Positions 15,913-25,752 of a stretch of 64,000 nucleotides of DNA are shown piece by piece. The translations under genes were made by a program, and so were the position numbers. The first letter of the stretch is position 1; the number at the start of each line of letters is the position of its first letter. Source of the stretch: Lysobacter antibioticus (GTDB lineage: Bacteria; Pseudomonadota; Gammaproteobacteria; Xanthomonadales; Xanthomonadaceae); NCBI RefSeq assembly GCF_000731095.1, contig NZ_JMTZ01000043.1, positions 1-64,000 on the forward strand. Direction: 5' to 3'. Below the pieces are notes generated by a model. That model saw nothing but the letters and a program-made list of their open reading frames with translations. It was not told where the DNA came from and made no database searches.

Positions 15913-16824
15913 TCATTGCAGCGTCTGCAGCACCTTGCTCGCATGGTCGCGGACCATCGCGCAATCGTCGGCGTACAGGCGCTCGAGCGCGCCGCGATAA
16001 GCGTCGCTATCCTCGCGCAGGCCGTCCAGGCACATCAGGCGCATGCGCGGCGGCAGCACCGTCGAGTCGACCACGTCGGCGAACAGCGGCGTGAGTTCGT
16101 CGCCGCCGACCAGCACCGCCATTTCCGCCAGCATCGACAAGCGGCTGTGGATGCTCGCCGAGGTGTAGCTGAGGATGCGCGCGCGCTCTTCCCCGAATTC
16201 CTGTTCGAACACGAAGTTGTACTGGCATTTGGCGATCTGGCTTTGATTGTTGAACAGCACGTTCAACGAGATCGACAACTCGTCCGGCGGCGCCTGCCGG
16301 TGCACGTCGCGGTGGGCGCGGTAGAGCATGATCTTGCCCTTGGGCAGGGTCGTGACCTCCGAATCCAGGATGCGCGCGCTGTCGCCGATGGCGCCGGTCA
16401 GTTCGCTCGGGTCGATCTCGGCGATGTGGGTGCGATAGCCCGAGCCGAAATAACCGACGGTGAGGAAATGGAAGTTGTGGTCGTGGGCGGTGTCGTACGA
16501 GTACGCGCGCTCCTCGTTCTTGCGCAGGGCGCCGGTCTGCTTCAGCGGCGACCACACGTTGGCGCGGATCATCACGTGCTTGCGCCGCGCGATCACGTAG
16601 CACTGCGGAGCGACGAACGGCGGCGGCTCGCCGTCGAGGATCGAGCGCAGCGACCGCGCCATGGTGCGCGCGACCAGGGCCGGGTCGTTGGCGTAGGCGG
16701 CGAGCACCGGCGCGGCTTCGGCGATGCTGTCCGGGTCGAGCGTATCGACCCGGCTGAAGATGAAATCGAACAGCTCTTCTTCGCTGGCCACCGTGGTCGC
16801 GGTGGCATTCAAGGTATAAGCCAT
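15913..16824 (-). CDS. Cupin-like/HEAT-type protein with a His-rich putative metal site
   Basis: 303 residues from ATG 16824 (SD GAGGAC). An N-terminal helical region of about 75 residues is followed by a beta-rich core. The core contains TAHDHNFHFLTVGYFGSGYRTHI (about residues 112-134) and LPKGKIMLYRAHRDVHRQ, a pair of His-bearing strands reminiscent of the two cupin motifs. C-terminal helices resemble HEAT repeats (LTPLFADVVDSTVLPPRMRLMCLDGLRED; CAMVRDHASKVLQTL). A metal-dependent, perhaps oxygenase-type, activity is inferred from the histidines only. The upstream neighbour has the same layout without these histidines. No named family is recognised. Confidence 0.65.
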   Translation of the reverse strand: MAYTLNATATTVASEEELFDFIFSRVDTLDPDSIAEAAPVLAAYANDPALVARTMARSLRSILDGEPPPFVAPQCYVIARRKHVMIRANVWSPLKQTGALRKNEERAYSYDTAHDHNFHFLTVGYFGSGYRTHIAEIDPSELTGAIGDSARILDSEVTTLPKGKIMLYRAHRDVHRQAPPDELSISLNVLFNNQSQIAKCQYNFVFEQEFGEERARILSYTSASIHSRLSMLAEMAVLVGGDELTPLFADVVDSTVLPPRMRLMCLDGLREDSDAYRGALERLYADDCAMVRDHASKVLQTLQ

Positions 16825-16842
16825 GGCGGTGTCCTCAAGCGG

Positions 16843-17706
16843 TCAGGCGGTCGGGGCCAGGGCGGCGAGCGAACGCGTCGCGGCCCGGCGGATGTCGTCG
16901 TGCTCGTCGTCGACGGCATCGTGCAAACGCTCCAGCGCGGCCTGCGGATCGACCTTGCCGAGCAGTTGAATGGCCGACCAGCGCACGAAATGGCGCGGGT
17001 GCCGGCTCAGTTCGAGCAAGGCCTGCGGCGCCTGCTCCGCGTCGATAGTGGCCAGGGTCTGGCCGATGCAGACCAGTTCGGAGTCGCTCAGGCGCGCGGA
17101 AATGCAGCTGTCGGCACGCAGCGTCTCGGGATCGAAGCGCCATTGCAGATCGACCGCGCTTTGCGAGAGCAACAACACCACGATGGTCGGTTGCCGAACG
17201 TCGACCTTGAACGCGGCATCGTCCACGCCCAGCGCCACGGCCTCGCCGTTGGCCAGTTCGATGCGGCGGTTGAGCTGCACGCTCTGCTCGCGTTCGAAGT
17301 AGGCGTTGCGGAAGCTCTCGCCGGTGGCGTAGGTGCTCAGCTCGATGGCGCCGGCGGCGACGCCGATGCAGGCGTACTGCGACAGGGTGAAGATGCCGCT
17401 GGACGAGCTGAAGTAGCGCGACAGGTGCAACGACCAGCCCTCGCCCGACATCAGGAACACGCCGTGCCGGCTCCACAGGCCGCCGCGGTTCCAGTTTTCC
17501 CACAACAACGCCTGTTCGCCGTCGCCGAGCAGATCGGACAGCTCCTGGCGCAAGCGCGCGGCGATGGCGCCCGATTGCAGCAGGGTCTGCAGGTCCGCCT
17601 GCATATCGACGATGCCGGCGATGCCGCGCTCGCCGACGCGCCGGTCGACGGCATGCTTGAAGCGCGCGAATCTGGAATCGGCTAAAGAGCGCGATTGTGC
17701 ATCCAT
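16843..17706 (-). CDS. HEAT-repeat protein, likely degenerate paralogue of its downstream neighbour
   Basis: 287 residues from ATG 17706 (SD AAGGAAGG). The layout parallels the 16824-15913 product: helical N-terminus (about 1-60), beta-rich core (HGVFLMSGEGWSLHLSRYF ... TIVVLLLSQSAVDLQWRF), then two clear HEAT-like helix pairs (ALLELSRHPRHFVRWSAIQLLG and DAVDDEHDDIRRAATRSLAALA). The core lacks the HxHxxxH cluster of the neighbour, so it is probably a non-catalytic partner or scaffold. It is the first gene of a three-gene unit (19-bp gap to the second gene). HEAT repeats usually mediate protein binding. Confidence 0.65.
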   Translation of the reverse strand: MDAQSRSLADSRFARFKHAVDRRVGERGIAGIVDMQADLQTLLQSGAIAARLRQELSDLLGDGEQALLWENWNRGGLWSRHGVFLMSGEGWSLHLSRYFSSSSGIFTLSQYACIGVAAGAIELSTYATGESFRNAYFEREQSVQLNRRIELANGEAVALGVDDAAFKVDVRQPTIVVLLLSQSAVDLQWRFDPETLRADSCISARLSDSELVCIGQTLATIDAEQAPQALLELSRHPRHFVRWSAIQLLGKVDPQAALERLHDAVDDEHDDIRRAATRSLAALAPTA

Positions 17707-18242
17707 GCATCCTTCCTTGAGTTGTGAGTTCGATCCAGCGAAACCTTCCGCGTCCTGCGGCCGCCGTCGCCCATCTATTCGGAAGGGCCACGGCCTGGCG
17801 ACGATCGCGCGTCGCGGAGGATCGTGGTCCAACCGCTCCCCGGACCACGTGTTGCGATCCTAGCGACAAGCCGTCGCAAACGCAGCGATGCACAGGGCGA
17901 CGCCGGTCACAACTCGATCGATGCGGCGGCCGCCGCGATCCAACGCGCCGTCGCTACGTAATTGCGCCTTCACTCCGGCCACCTAACGCCAGCAATCTAC
18001 GAACCCGTCCACCTCGCCCGCACCACGCAACCTCCGAATCAGCCCCCCTTTGCCAAAGGGGGGCAAGGGAGGATTTGCTTTGCCGTTAGAACGCAGCCAT
18101 ACACGCCAAAGATCAGGACGCCGCTGAATCAGAAGGACTCCAGCCCTCGTCGCTACGACATGCCCCCATCGCCTCCACAAACCCCGCGCAACAAAAAAGC
18201 CCCGCAATCGCGGGGCTTTTCGTCGATCGGGAAAACCGCCTC
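17707..18242. other. Intergenic region with a REP-like palindrome
   Basis: No credible gene. It contains the upstream region of the cupin/HEAT cassette and, at 18043-18063, a perfect hairpin CCCCCCTTT-GCC-AAAGGGGGG. This resembles dispersed extragenic palindromes in related genomes. The gap terminator lies at its right end. I could not place a convincing promoter for the cassette. Confidence 0.5.
18193..18220. terminator. Bidirectional intrinsic terminator downstream of gap
   Basis: An 8-bp stem AGCCCCGC/GCGGGGCT (18198-18205, 18210-18217) with an AATC loop is flanked by A-rich sequence on the left and T-rich sequence on the right. It gives a T-run on either strand and sits 25 bp after the gap stop codon. 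Confidence 0.85.
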
Positions 18243-19548
<1,306 letters not shown>

Positions 19549-20172
19549 ATGAATCAGCGACTGATCGGCGGCGTCCTCGCCGCCACCCTGGCTTGCGCGG
19601 CCCAGCCCGCCCTTGCCCAGCAGACCGGCAACTTCACCCTGGGTATCGGCGCTCACCAGGTCAATCCGAAGTCCGACAACGGCAGCGTGCTAGGCGGAGC
19701 GGCCGAGCTGGAAATCGGCGACAACGTCCAGCCCACGATCACCTTCGAGTACTTCATCCGCGACAACCTCGGCATCGAGGTGCTGGCGGCCACGCCGTTC
19801 AAGCACGACATCGATATCAAGGGCGTCGGCAAGGTCGGCACGACCAAGCACCTGCCGCCGACGTTCTCGCTGCAGTACCACTGGAACAGCCGCGGCGTGG
19901 TCTCGCCCTTCGTCGGCCTGGGCGTCAACTACACGACCTTCTTCAGCGAGAAGACCACCGGCGCATTGCGCGGCACCCGCCTCAAGCTCGACGACTCGGT
20001 CGGCGTGGCGGCCCATGTCGGCGTCGACTTCATCCTGACCGAGCGCAGCTCGATCCGCGTGGATGCGCGCTGGATGGACATCCAGACCGACGTCGAGCTG
20101 AACGACCAGAAGATCGGCAAGGCCACCATCGACCCGACCGTGTTCGGTCTGGCCTACGTGATGAAGTTCTAA
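19549..20172 (+). CDS. OmpW family outer-membrane beta-barrel protein
   Basis: 207 residues from ATG 19549 (SD AAGGA). Signal peptide of about 23 residues (LIGGVLAATLACAAQPALA|QQ), then an eight-stranded barrel pattern. The OmpW hallmarks visible are the opening NFTLGIGAHQVNPKSDNG, TITFEYFIRDNLGIEVLAATPFKHDI, LPPTFSLQYHW and SPFVGLGVNYTTFF, and the protein ends in the aromatic C-terminal residue expected for BAM insertion (YVMKF). OmpW proteins form narrow hydrophobic channels. Monocistronic by context. Confidence 0.92.
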   Translation: MNQRLIGGVLAATLACAAQPALAQQTGNFTLGIGAHQVNPKSDNGSVLGGAAELEIGDNVQPTITFEYFIRDNLGIEVLAATPFKHDIDIKGVGKVGTTKHLPPTFSLQYHWNSRGVVSPFVGLGVNYTTFFSEKTTGALRGTRLKLDDSVGVAAHVGVDFILTERSSIRVDARWMDIQTDVELNDQKIGKATIDPTVFGLAYVMKF

Positions 20173-20371
20173 GCGGACGATCCGCATCGGCGATCGCGGC
20201 GGGCCGCGATCGCCTCACGGCCGATCCTGCGATTGTTGCCACACTCGTGCGGCACGGCCATCCGCCAAGCGAATGCGGACCGCACCGCCGTTTGCGCGTC
20301 CCGGTTTCGGCCGACCGCGCCGCCAGGTTCGGACAGCGGAGTCGGTGCGCGGCTCCGGTAAAGTGGACGAC

Positions 20372-21217
20372 ATGACCTCCATCCGTGCGCGTTCCTTCTC
20401 CAAATCGCTGCGCCGCTATTCGGCGCTGCTGCTTCTGCTGCCGCTCAACAGTCTGGCCTGGGGTCCGCAGGGGCATCGCCTCGTCGCGGCGCTGGCCTGG
20501 GACGATCTGCGTCCGAACGTACGCGCCGAAATCGCCAAGATGCTCAAAGGCGAAGCCGACCCGTCCCTGCCCGGCATCGCCAATTGGGCCGACGACCTGC
20601 GCAGCAGCAACCCCACACTCGGCAAAGAAAGCGCCAAGTGGCACTACGTCAACCTCGCCGAGGACGACTGCCATTACGACGCCGCGCGCCATTGCCCCAA
20701 GGGCAACTGTGTGGTCGAGGCGATCCGCACCCAGACCGCGATCCTCGCCGACCGCAGCCAGTCCCAAGACAAACGCCTGCAGGCCCTGAAGTTCGTGGTC
20801 CATTTCGTCGGCGACGTGCACCAGCCGCTGCACGCCGGCTTCGGCCGCGACAAGGGCGGCAACGATTACCAGTTGCAGATTCCCGGCGAGCCGGAACCCG
20901 TCGACGGCTACGGCACCAACCTGCACTCGCTGTGGGACAGCAAGATGCTGTCGATGAGCAAGCGCGACTACACGGCTTATCTCAAGTACCTGCGGCAGAC
21001 CCCGGCGCCGGCCGCGACCGCTCTCGGCCTGCCGCCGGCCTCGCCCGCCTGGGCCGAGGCCTCGTGCCGGATCGTGCTGCAGCCGGGTTTCTATCCCGAC
21101 GGCCACATACTCGAACCGGCCTATGTGGAAACCTGGCGCCCGGTGGCGGAAACTCAGCTGCGGCTCGGCGGCGCGCACCTGGCCGGCGTCCTCAACGCCG
21201 CGCTCGCGCATCGCTGA
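20372..21217 (+). CDS. S1/P1-type zinc-dependent nuclease
   Basis: 281 residues from ATG 20372. The signal peptide (LLLLLPLNSLA) is predicted to leave Trp as the first mature residue (WGPQGHR), which is the hallmark of S1/P1 nucleases because the N-terminal Trp ligates zinc. Further zinc ligands are in WADDLRS, WHYVNL, and HFVGDVHQPLHAGFGRDKGGND (HxxxDxHxPxH). Two Cys in DDCHYDAARHCPKGNC may form disulfides. Expected to be a secreted or periplasmic single-strand nuclease/3'-nucleotidase. Stands alone. Confidence 0.93.
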   Translation: MTSIRARSFSKSLRRYSALLLLLPLNSLAWGPQGHRLVAALAWDDLRPNVRAEIAKMLKGEADPSLPGIANWADDLRSSNPTLGKESAKWHYVNLAEDDCHYDAARHCPKGNCVVEAIRTQTAILADRSQSQDKRLQALKFVVHFVGDVHQPLHAGFGRDKGGNDYQLQIPGEPEPVDGYGTNLHSLWDSKMLSMSKRDYTAYLKYLRQTPAPAATALGLPPASPAWAEASCRIVLQPGFYPDGHILEPAYVETWRPVAETQLRLGGAHLAGVLNAALAHR

Positions 21218-21303
21218 GCGCACCGGCCGCCTGCCGGCCTGATCGACGGGCGGCCCGCCCCTGCCGCGTCCATCGGGCGGGATCGCCGCCAGGAGCTTTT
21301 CGT

Positions 21304-22191
21304 ATGTCGCCGCAGGTTATGTCGCCGCAGGTCGTGCCGTTCCATCATCGCGAAACCGGGACCTGGTCGTATCTGGTCGCCGACCCGGCGACGCGTGCGG
21401 CGGCCATCGTCGACCCGGTGCTCGACTACGACGCACGCTCGGGCCGCACCGGCCTGGGCAGCGCGCAAGCCCTGCTCGACGAAGCCGCGCGCCTGGGGCT
21501 GCGCATCGACTGGCTGCTCGAAACCCATGCCCATGCCGATCACCTCAGCGCGGCCCACGCCCTGCGCGAGGCCATCGCCGCTGGCGGCGCGACGCCGCCG
21601 CGGATCGCGATCGGCCGCGGCATCGGCGAGGTCCGGCGTGTGTTCGCGCCGCTGTTCGGCCTGGCCGAGACCGAGGCGGTCCCGGCCTTCGACCATCTGT
21701 TCGCCGACGACGAAGGTTTCGCCATCGGCGATCTGCAGGCGCGGGCCATCCCGGTGCCAGGCCACACCCGCGACAGCCTCGCCTATCTGATCGGCGACGC
21801 CTTGTTCACCGGCGACACGCTGTTCCTGCCCGACAGCGGCACCGCGCGCTGCGACTTCCCCGGCGGCAGCGCGGCGATGCTGTATCGGTCGATACAAACG
21901 CTGTACCGGCTGCCCGACGCCACCCGCGTCTTCGTCTGCCACGACTACGGCAAGCCCGAACGCGAGCCGGCCTGCGAAACCACGCTCGGCGAACAGAAGC
22001 GCAGCAACATCCACGTGCGCGCCGACACCGGCGAGGCCGAGTTCGTCGCCTTGCGCGAGCAGCGCGACGCCGGGCTGCAGATGCCGGCGCTGATCCTGCC
22101 GGCGCTGCAGGTCAATCTGCGCGCCGGCGCCCTGCCCGAGCCCGAGGCCAACGGCGTGCGTTACCTGAAACTGCCGCTCGACCGGTTCTGA
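21304..22191 (+). CDS. MBL-fold hydrolase, persulfide dioxygenase (ETHE1)-like
   Basis: 295 residues from ATG 21304 (MSPQVMSPQVVPF); an internal ATG at 21319 is an alternative. The metallo-beta-lactamase signature THAHADH is intact (LETHAHADHLSAA, about residue 78), followed by VPGHTRDS and LFTGDTLFLPDSGTARCDFPGG. The last segment, with VFVCHDYG, is characteristic of the ETHE1/persulfide dioxygenase-like group that oxidises glutathione persulfide using one iron. No rhodanese domain is fused. Not in an operon with a recognisable sulfur gene. Confidence 0.87.
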   Translation: MSPQVMSPQVVPFHHRETGTWSYLVADPATRAAAIVDPVLDYDARSGRTGLGSAQALLDEAARLGLRIDWLLETHAHADHLSAAHALREAIAAGGATPPRIAIGRGIGEVRRVFAPLFGLAETEAVPAFDHLFADDEGFAIGDLQARAIPVPGHTRDSLAYLIGDALFTGDTLFLPDSGTARCDFPGGSAAMLYRSIQTLYRLPDATRVFVCHDYGKPEREPACETTLGEQKRSNIHVRADTGEAEFVALREQRDAGLQMPALILPALQVNLRAGALPEPEANGVRYLKLPLDRF

Positions 22192-22248
22192 GGCGACTCA
22201 ACCGGCTTCGCGCTACTCTCGTCCTGACTCACACTCGACAGGTCCGCA

Positions 22249-23043
22249 ATGAACCCGATCCGCCGCCGCTGGCTGGGCGCCTTGTGCACGCTCGCCGCGG
22301 TTTTCGCGGCCGCTTCGGCGCACGCCGCGCCGAAGCCCGAGACTGCACCGATCACGGTGTTCGCCGCCGCCAGCCTCAAGGAATCGCTCGACGAAGCCGC
22401 GGCCGCGTACACCCGGGCCAGCGGGCAATCGGTGCGGGTGTCCTACGCCGCCAGTTCCGCCCTCGCCCGCCAGATCGAACAGGGCGCGCCGGCCGACGTC
22501 TTCCTCTCGGCCGACCGGGACTGGATGGACTACCTGCAGCAACGCAAGCTCATCGACGCCGGCAGCCGCCGCAATCTGCTCGGCAACCGCCTGGTGCTGA
22601 TCGCGGCGAAGGCCAGTAGCGCCCAACGGGTCGCGCTCAAGCCCGGCGTCGACCTGCGCCCCCTGCTCGGCGACGGCCGCATCGCCCTGGCCCTGACCGG
22701 CAGCGTGCCGGCCGGCAAGTACGCACGCGCGGCGTTCACCTCGCTCGGCGTCTGGACCGCGCTGCAACCCAAGGTCGCCGAGGCCGAGAACGTGCGCGCC
22801 GCGCTGATGCTGGTCGCGCGTGGCGAGGCCCCGCTCGGCGTGGTCTACGCCAGCGACGCCCGCGCCGAACCGAAGGTGCGCGTGTTGGCGACCTTCCCGG
22901 CCGACAGCCATCCGCCGATCGTGTACCCGGTCGCCCGCGTGAGCGGCAGCCGGCAGCCGCGTGCGGCGGTGTTCGCGCAGTGGCTGAAGAGCCCGGCCGC
23001 GGCGGCCATCTTCCGCCGCCACGGTTTCGCGACCCTGGACTGA
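22249..23043 (+). CDS. modA: Molybdate ABC transporter, periplasmic binding protein
   Basis: 264 residues. Signal peptide (WLGALCTLAAVFAAASAHA), then the ModA core: ITVFAAASLKESLDEAAAAY (oxyanion-binding Ser at about residue 41), VSYAASSALARQIEQGAPADVFLSAD, and the C-terminal GVVYASDARAEPKVRVLATFP. It captures molybdate or tungstate and delivers it to ModB. First gene of a compact modABC operon (10 bp to modB). No ModE gene or Moco-type riboswitch is visible in the 57 bp upstream. Confidence 0.95.
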   Translation: MNPIRRRWLGALCTLAAVFAAASAHAAPKPETAPITVFAAASLKESLDEAAAAYTRASGQSVRVSYAASSALARQIEQGAPADVFLSADRDWMDYLQQRKLIDAGSRRNLLGNRLVLIAAKASSAQRVALKPGVDLRPLLGDGRIALALTGSVPAGKYARAAFTSLGVWTALQPKVAEAENVRAALMLVARGEAPLGVVYASDARAEPKVRVLATFPADSHPPIVYPVARVSGSRQPRAAVFAQWLKSPAAAAIFRRHGFATLD

Positions 23044-23053
23044 CCGCGCGACG

Positions 23054-23746
23054 ATGTTCGACTTCAGCCCGGCCGAACTGACCGCGATCGCGCTCAGCCT
23101 CAAGGTCGCCACGGTCGCGACCCTGGGCAGTCTGCCGCTCGGCATCGCGATGGGCTGGCTGCTGGCGCGCACCCGTTTCCCCGGCAAGCTGTTGTTCGAC
23201 ACCTTGCTGTACCTGCCGCTGGTGTTGCCGCCGGTGGTCACCGGCTACGCCTTGTTGATCCTGTTCGGCACCCAAGGCGCGGTCGGGCGTTTCCTGTCGG
23301 ACTACTTCCACTTCAGCTTCGCCTTCCGCTGGACCGGCGCCGCCCTGGCCAGCGCGATCATGGGGTTTCCGTTGATGGTGCGGGCGATCCGCCTGTCGAT
23401 CGAAGCGGTCGACCGCCGCCTCGAACAGGCCGCCTCGACCCTCGGCGCGAACCGCTGGCGGGTGTTCTTCGGCGTGACCCTGCCGCTGGCCTGGCCCGGG
23501 CTGGTCGCCGGCGCGGTGCTGTCGTTCGCCAAGGCGCTCGGCGAGTTCGGCGCCACCATCACCTTCGTGTCCAACATCCCCGGCGAAACCCAGACCCTGT
23601 CGTCGGCGATCTACGGGCTGATGCAGGTGCCCGACGGCGAGTCCGGCGTGCTGCGGCTGGCCCTGGTCGCGGTGGCGATTTCGTTCGCCGCGGTGTTCGC
23701 CTCGGAGTGGCTGGTGCAACGGCAGCGACGCGAGACCCACCGATGA
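23054..23746 (+). CDS. modB: Molybdate ABC transporter, permease
   Basis: 230 residues with about five membrane helices. The inner-membrane component-type signature is present in EQAASTLGANRWRVFFGVTLPLAWPGLVAGAVLSFAKALGEFGATI (EAAxxxGA...G...P), which contacts the ATPase. The length is typical for ModB. The stop codon overlaps the modC start (ATGA at 23743-23746). Confidence 0.95.
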   Translation: MFDFSPAELTAIALSLKVATVATLGSLPLGIAMGWLLARTRFPGKLLFDTLLYLPLVLPPVVTGYALLILFGTQGAVGRFLSDYFHFSFAFRWTGAALASAIMGFPLMVRAIRLSIEAVDRRLEQAASTLGANRWRVFFGVTLPLAWPGLVAGAVLSFAKALGEFGATITFVSNIPGETQTLSSAIYGLMQVPDGESGVLRLALVAVAISFAAVFASEWLVQRQRRETHR

Positions 23747-24423
23747 CCGAGACCAAGCCGGATCGCGACCGTAGCGTGGGCGATCCGCCCATGGACGACC
23801 TCCATGTCCTCGATTTCAGCCTGCGCCGCGGCAGCTTCGAACGCAGCGTGAGCATTCGCAGCCGCCATCGGGTGATCGCCCTGGTCGGCGAATCCGGCGC
23901 CGGCAAGACCTCGCTGCTGTATGCGGTGGCCGGGCTGCTGCGGCCGCAACGCGGCCGCATCGAGATCGCCGGCCGCTGCCTGTTCGACAGCGAACGCGGC
24001 ATCGACGTACCGGTGCATCGCCGCCGCATCGGCTACGTGTTTCAGGATGCGCGCCTGTTTCCGCACCTCAACGTGCGCCGCAACCTGCTGTACGGCCTGC
24101 ACGGCGAAGCGCGGCACTCGCCGCGCTTCGCCTTCGAGGCCATCGTCGACTTGCTCGGCATCGCGCCCTTGCTCGAGCGCGATACCGCCGGCCTGTCCGG
24201 CGGCGAAAGCCAGCGCGTCGCCCTGGGGCGCGCGCTCTTGTCCCAGCCGCACATCCTGTTGCTGGACGAGCCGCTTTCGATGCTGGACATGAACCGCCGC
24301 GACGAACTGTTGCCTTATCTGCAGCGGGTACGCGACGAGATCGCGTTGCCGATGATCTACGTCAGTCACTATCCCGAGGAAGTACGACGCATCGCCGACG
24401 AGGTGCACACTGTCGGTGCCTGA
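23743..24423 (+). CDS. modC: Molybdate ABC transporter, ATP-binding protein lacking a TOBE domain
   Basis: 226 residues from ATG 23743, overlapping the modB stop by 4 bp. ATPase motifs are complete: Walker A GESGAGKTS (about residues 45-53), signature LSGGESQRVALGRALLSQP, Walker B ILLLDEPLSMLD, and the H-loop YVSHYPEE. Full-length ModC proteins run to about 350 residues and end in a molybdate-binding TOBE domain. This one stops right after the ATPase domain (VHTVGA). Transport should still work, but TOBE-mediated feedback would be absent. Confidence 0.92.
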   Translation: MTETKPDRDRSVGDPPMDDLHVLDFSLRRGSFERSVSIRSRHRVIALVGESGAGKTSLLYAVAGLLRPQRGRIEIAGRCLFDSERGIDVPVHRRRIGYVFQDARLFPHLNVRRNLLYGLHGEARHSPRFAFEAIVDLLGIAPLLERDTAGLSGGESQRVALGRALLSQPHILLLDEPLSMLDMNRRDELLPYLQRVRDEIALPMIYVSHYPEEVRRIADEVHTVGA

Positions 24424-24489
24424 GCGCGTCGGTTGCGCAAGCCTGGCGCGCAGCGTTCGGAGGAATGCTTCGAATCGACGGCGATGCCG

Positions 24490-25674
24490 TCAGCGCTTGA
24501 CGTCGACCGGAACGAAGGTGACCGACCGCCCCTGGAACACCGGCTTCATGCCCGAACTGCCGGCGACGAGCTCCAGGGCACTGCGCGCCGGTATGCGATC
24601 GACCTGCAGGCTGACGCCCTTGCCGCTGTCGTCGAGCACCTGCGGATTGGTCAGGATCAGGCCGGCCTGGGTGGCGATGCGACCGGCGACTTCGCGCGGC
24701 ATTTCATCCGTCGCCGCGAGGGAGACCATCGGTTCGCCGGGCACCGAGTGCAAATAGACCGATTCGGTCTTCGGCGCGTCGGCGGGTTGGCCGGCCCATA
24801 CGCCGAAACCGGTGGCAGAGGCGACCAGGGCGAGCACAACTACGCCGATTGCGACCCGCTTCGGCGCAGGCAAAGGTTGCTTGAGCATGAGAATTCTCTC
24901 CTTCAAAGGATGGGCTTGCGCCCAGTGGCATGCCAACGGCGAAGGGTTCGCCGCCAGCAGGGTTTTCAACATCGCTTCGCCGTAGGTACGCCGCGAGCGG
25001 GGATGCCGGGCGAGCACGCGCAGATCGCAGGCCAGCTCCTGGTCGTGGCGGAAACGGCGCACGGCGTAATGCAGCAGGGGGTTGAACCAATAAACGCAAC
25101 GCAACAGAACGACGAAGGCATTGACGTGCAGATCGCCGCGCCGGATGTGGCTGCGTTCGTGGGTGCGGATCAAGGCCTGCTGTTCGATCGAGTAGCGCGT
25201 GTCGAAATCGCGCTGCACCACGATGCGCGGCCGCAACAGGCCGAGCGCCGCCGGCAACCCGAGGATCGCTTCGGCTTGATAGAGGCCGTCCTCGCGGCGC
25301 GCGACGCGGCCAAGCCCGCGTTGGAAACGCCGTTGCTGGCCTAAGGTCGCTACGGCCATGACGATGGCGCCTGCAAGCCAGACGGCGAGCAGCCAAGGCA
25401 TCGGGTCGAAATCGGACGACGCGGCCGCCTGCATCGACGGCGGCGGGATCGGTGCGGCGCTTGCGCCGGCGACCACCGCAGGCAATCTGTGCCCTGCCCT
25501 CGGCAGCAACACCGCGATCATCAGCAGCGGCACCAGTGCCCAGGCGGCATAGCCGATCGCGGCACCGAAAGCGCGGCGCAGCGGCAGGCGCGCGGCCAAC
25601 ACGAACAACACCGCCAGACTCGTCGCCACCGTGGTTTCGATCAGCCAGGTCGTCCATTCCGTACCCATGATCAT
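24490..25674 (-). CDS. BlaR1/MecR1-type M56 membrane metallopeptidase
   Basis: 394 residues from ATG 25674 (GGAGAG 7 nt upstream). Three membrane helices precede a gluzincin motif THERSHIRRGD (HExxH at about residues 171-175), followed by FVVLLRCVYWFNPLLHYAVRRFRHDQELACD, which supplies the third zinc-ligand Glu. A further helix (VAIGVVVLALVASATGFGVWA) leads to a periplasmic C-terminal domain (about 130 residues). That domain does not look like the penicillin-binding sensor of classical BlaR1, so the signal is unknown. It lies 78 bp downstream of a BlaI-type repressor gene on the same strand. Expected role: signal-triggered cleavage of the repressor. Confidence 0.87.
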   Translation of the reverse strand: MIMGTEWTTWLIETTVATSLAVLFVLAARLPLRRAFGAAIGYAAWALVPLLMIAVLLPRAGHRLPAVVAGASAAPIPPPSMQAAASSDFDPMPWLLAVWLAGAIVMAVATLGQQRRFQRGLGRVARREDGLYQAEAILGLPAALGLLRPRIVVQRDFDTRYSIEQQALIRTHERSHIRRGDLHVNAFVVLLRCVYWFNPLLHYAVRRFRHDQELACDLRVLARHPRSRRTYGEAMLKTLLAANPSPLACHWAQAHPLKERILMLKQPLPAPKRVAIGVVVLALVASATGFGVWAGQPADAPKTESVYLHSVPGEPMVSLAATDEMPREVAGRIATQAGLILTNPQVLDDSGKGVSLQVDRIPARSALELVAGSSGMKPVFQGRSVTFVPVDVKR

Positions 25675-25752
25675 GAGTCGCTCTCCAAACCGCCGGGGAT
25701 TGCCGTTGCGTTCACGGCGCCGCATCTTGATGCGACACGCCTGCCAGCGACG

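Noticed and set aside
15708-15944. 78-codon minus-strand frame over the small-peptide gene
   Set aside because: Cys/Arg-rich shadow without a ribosome site. The 48-codon frame at 15703-15849 has a strong Shine-Dalgarno and normal composition.
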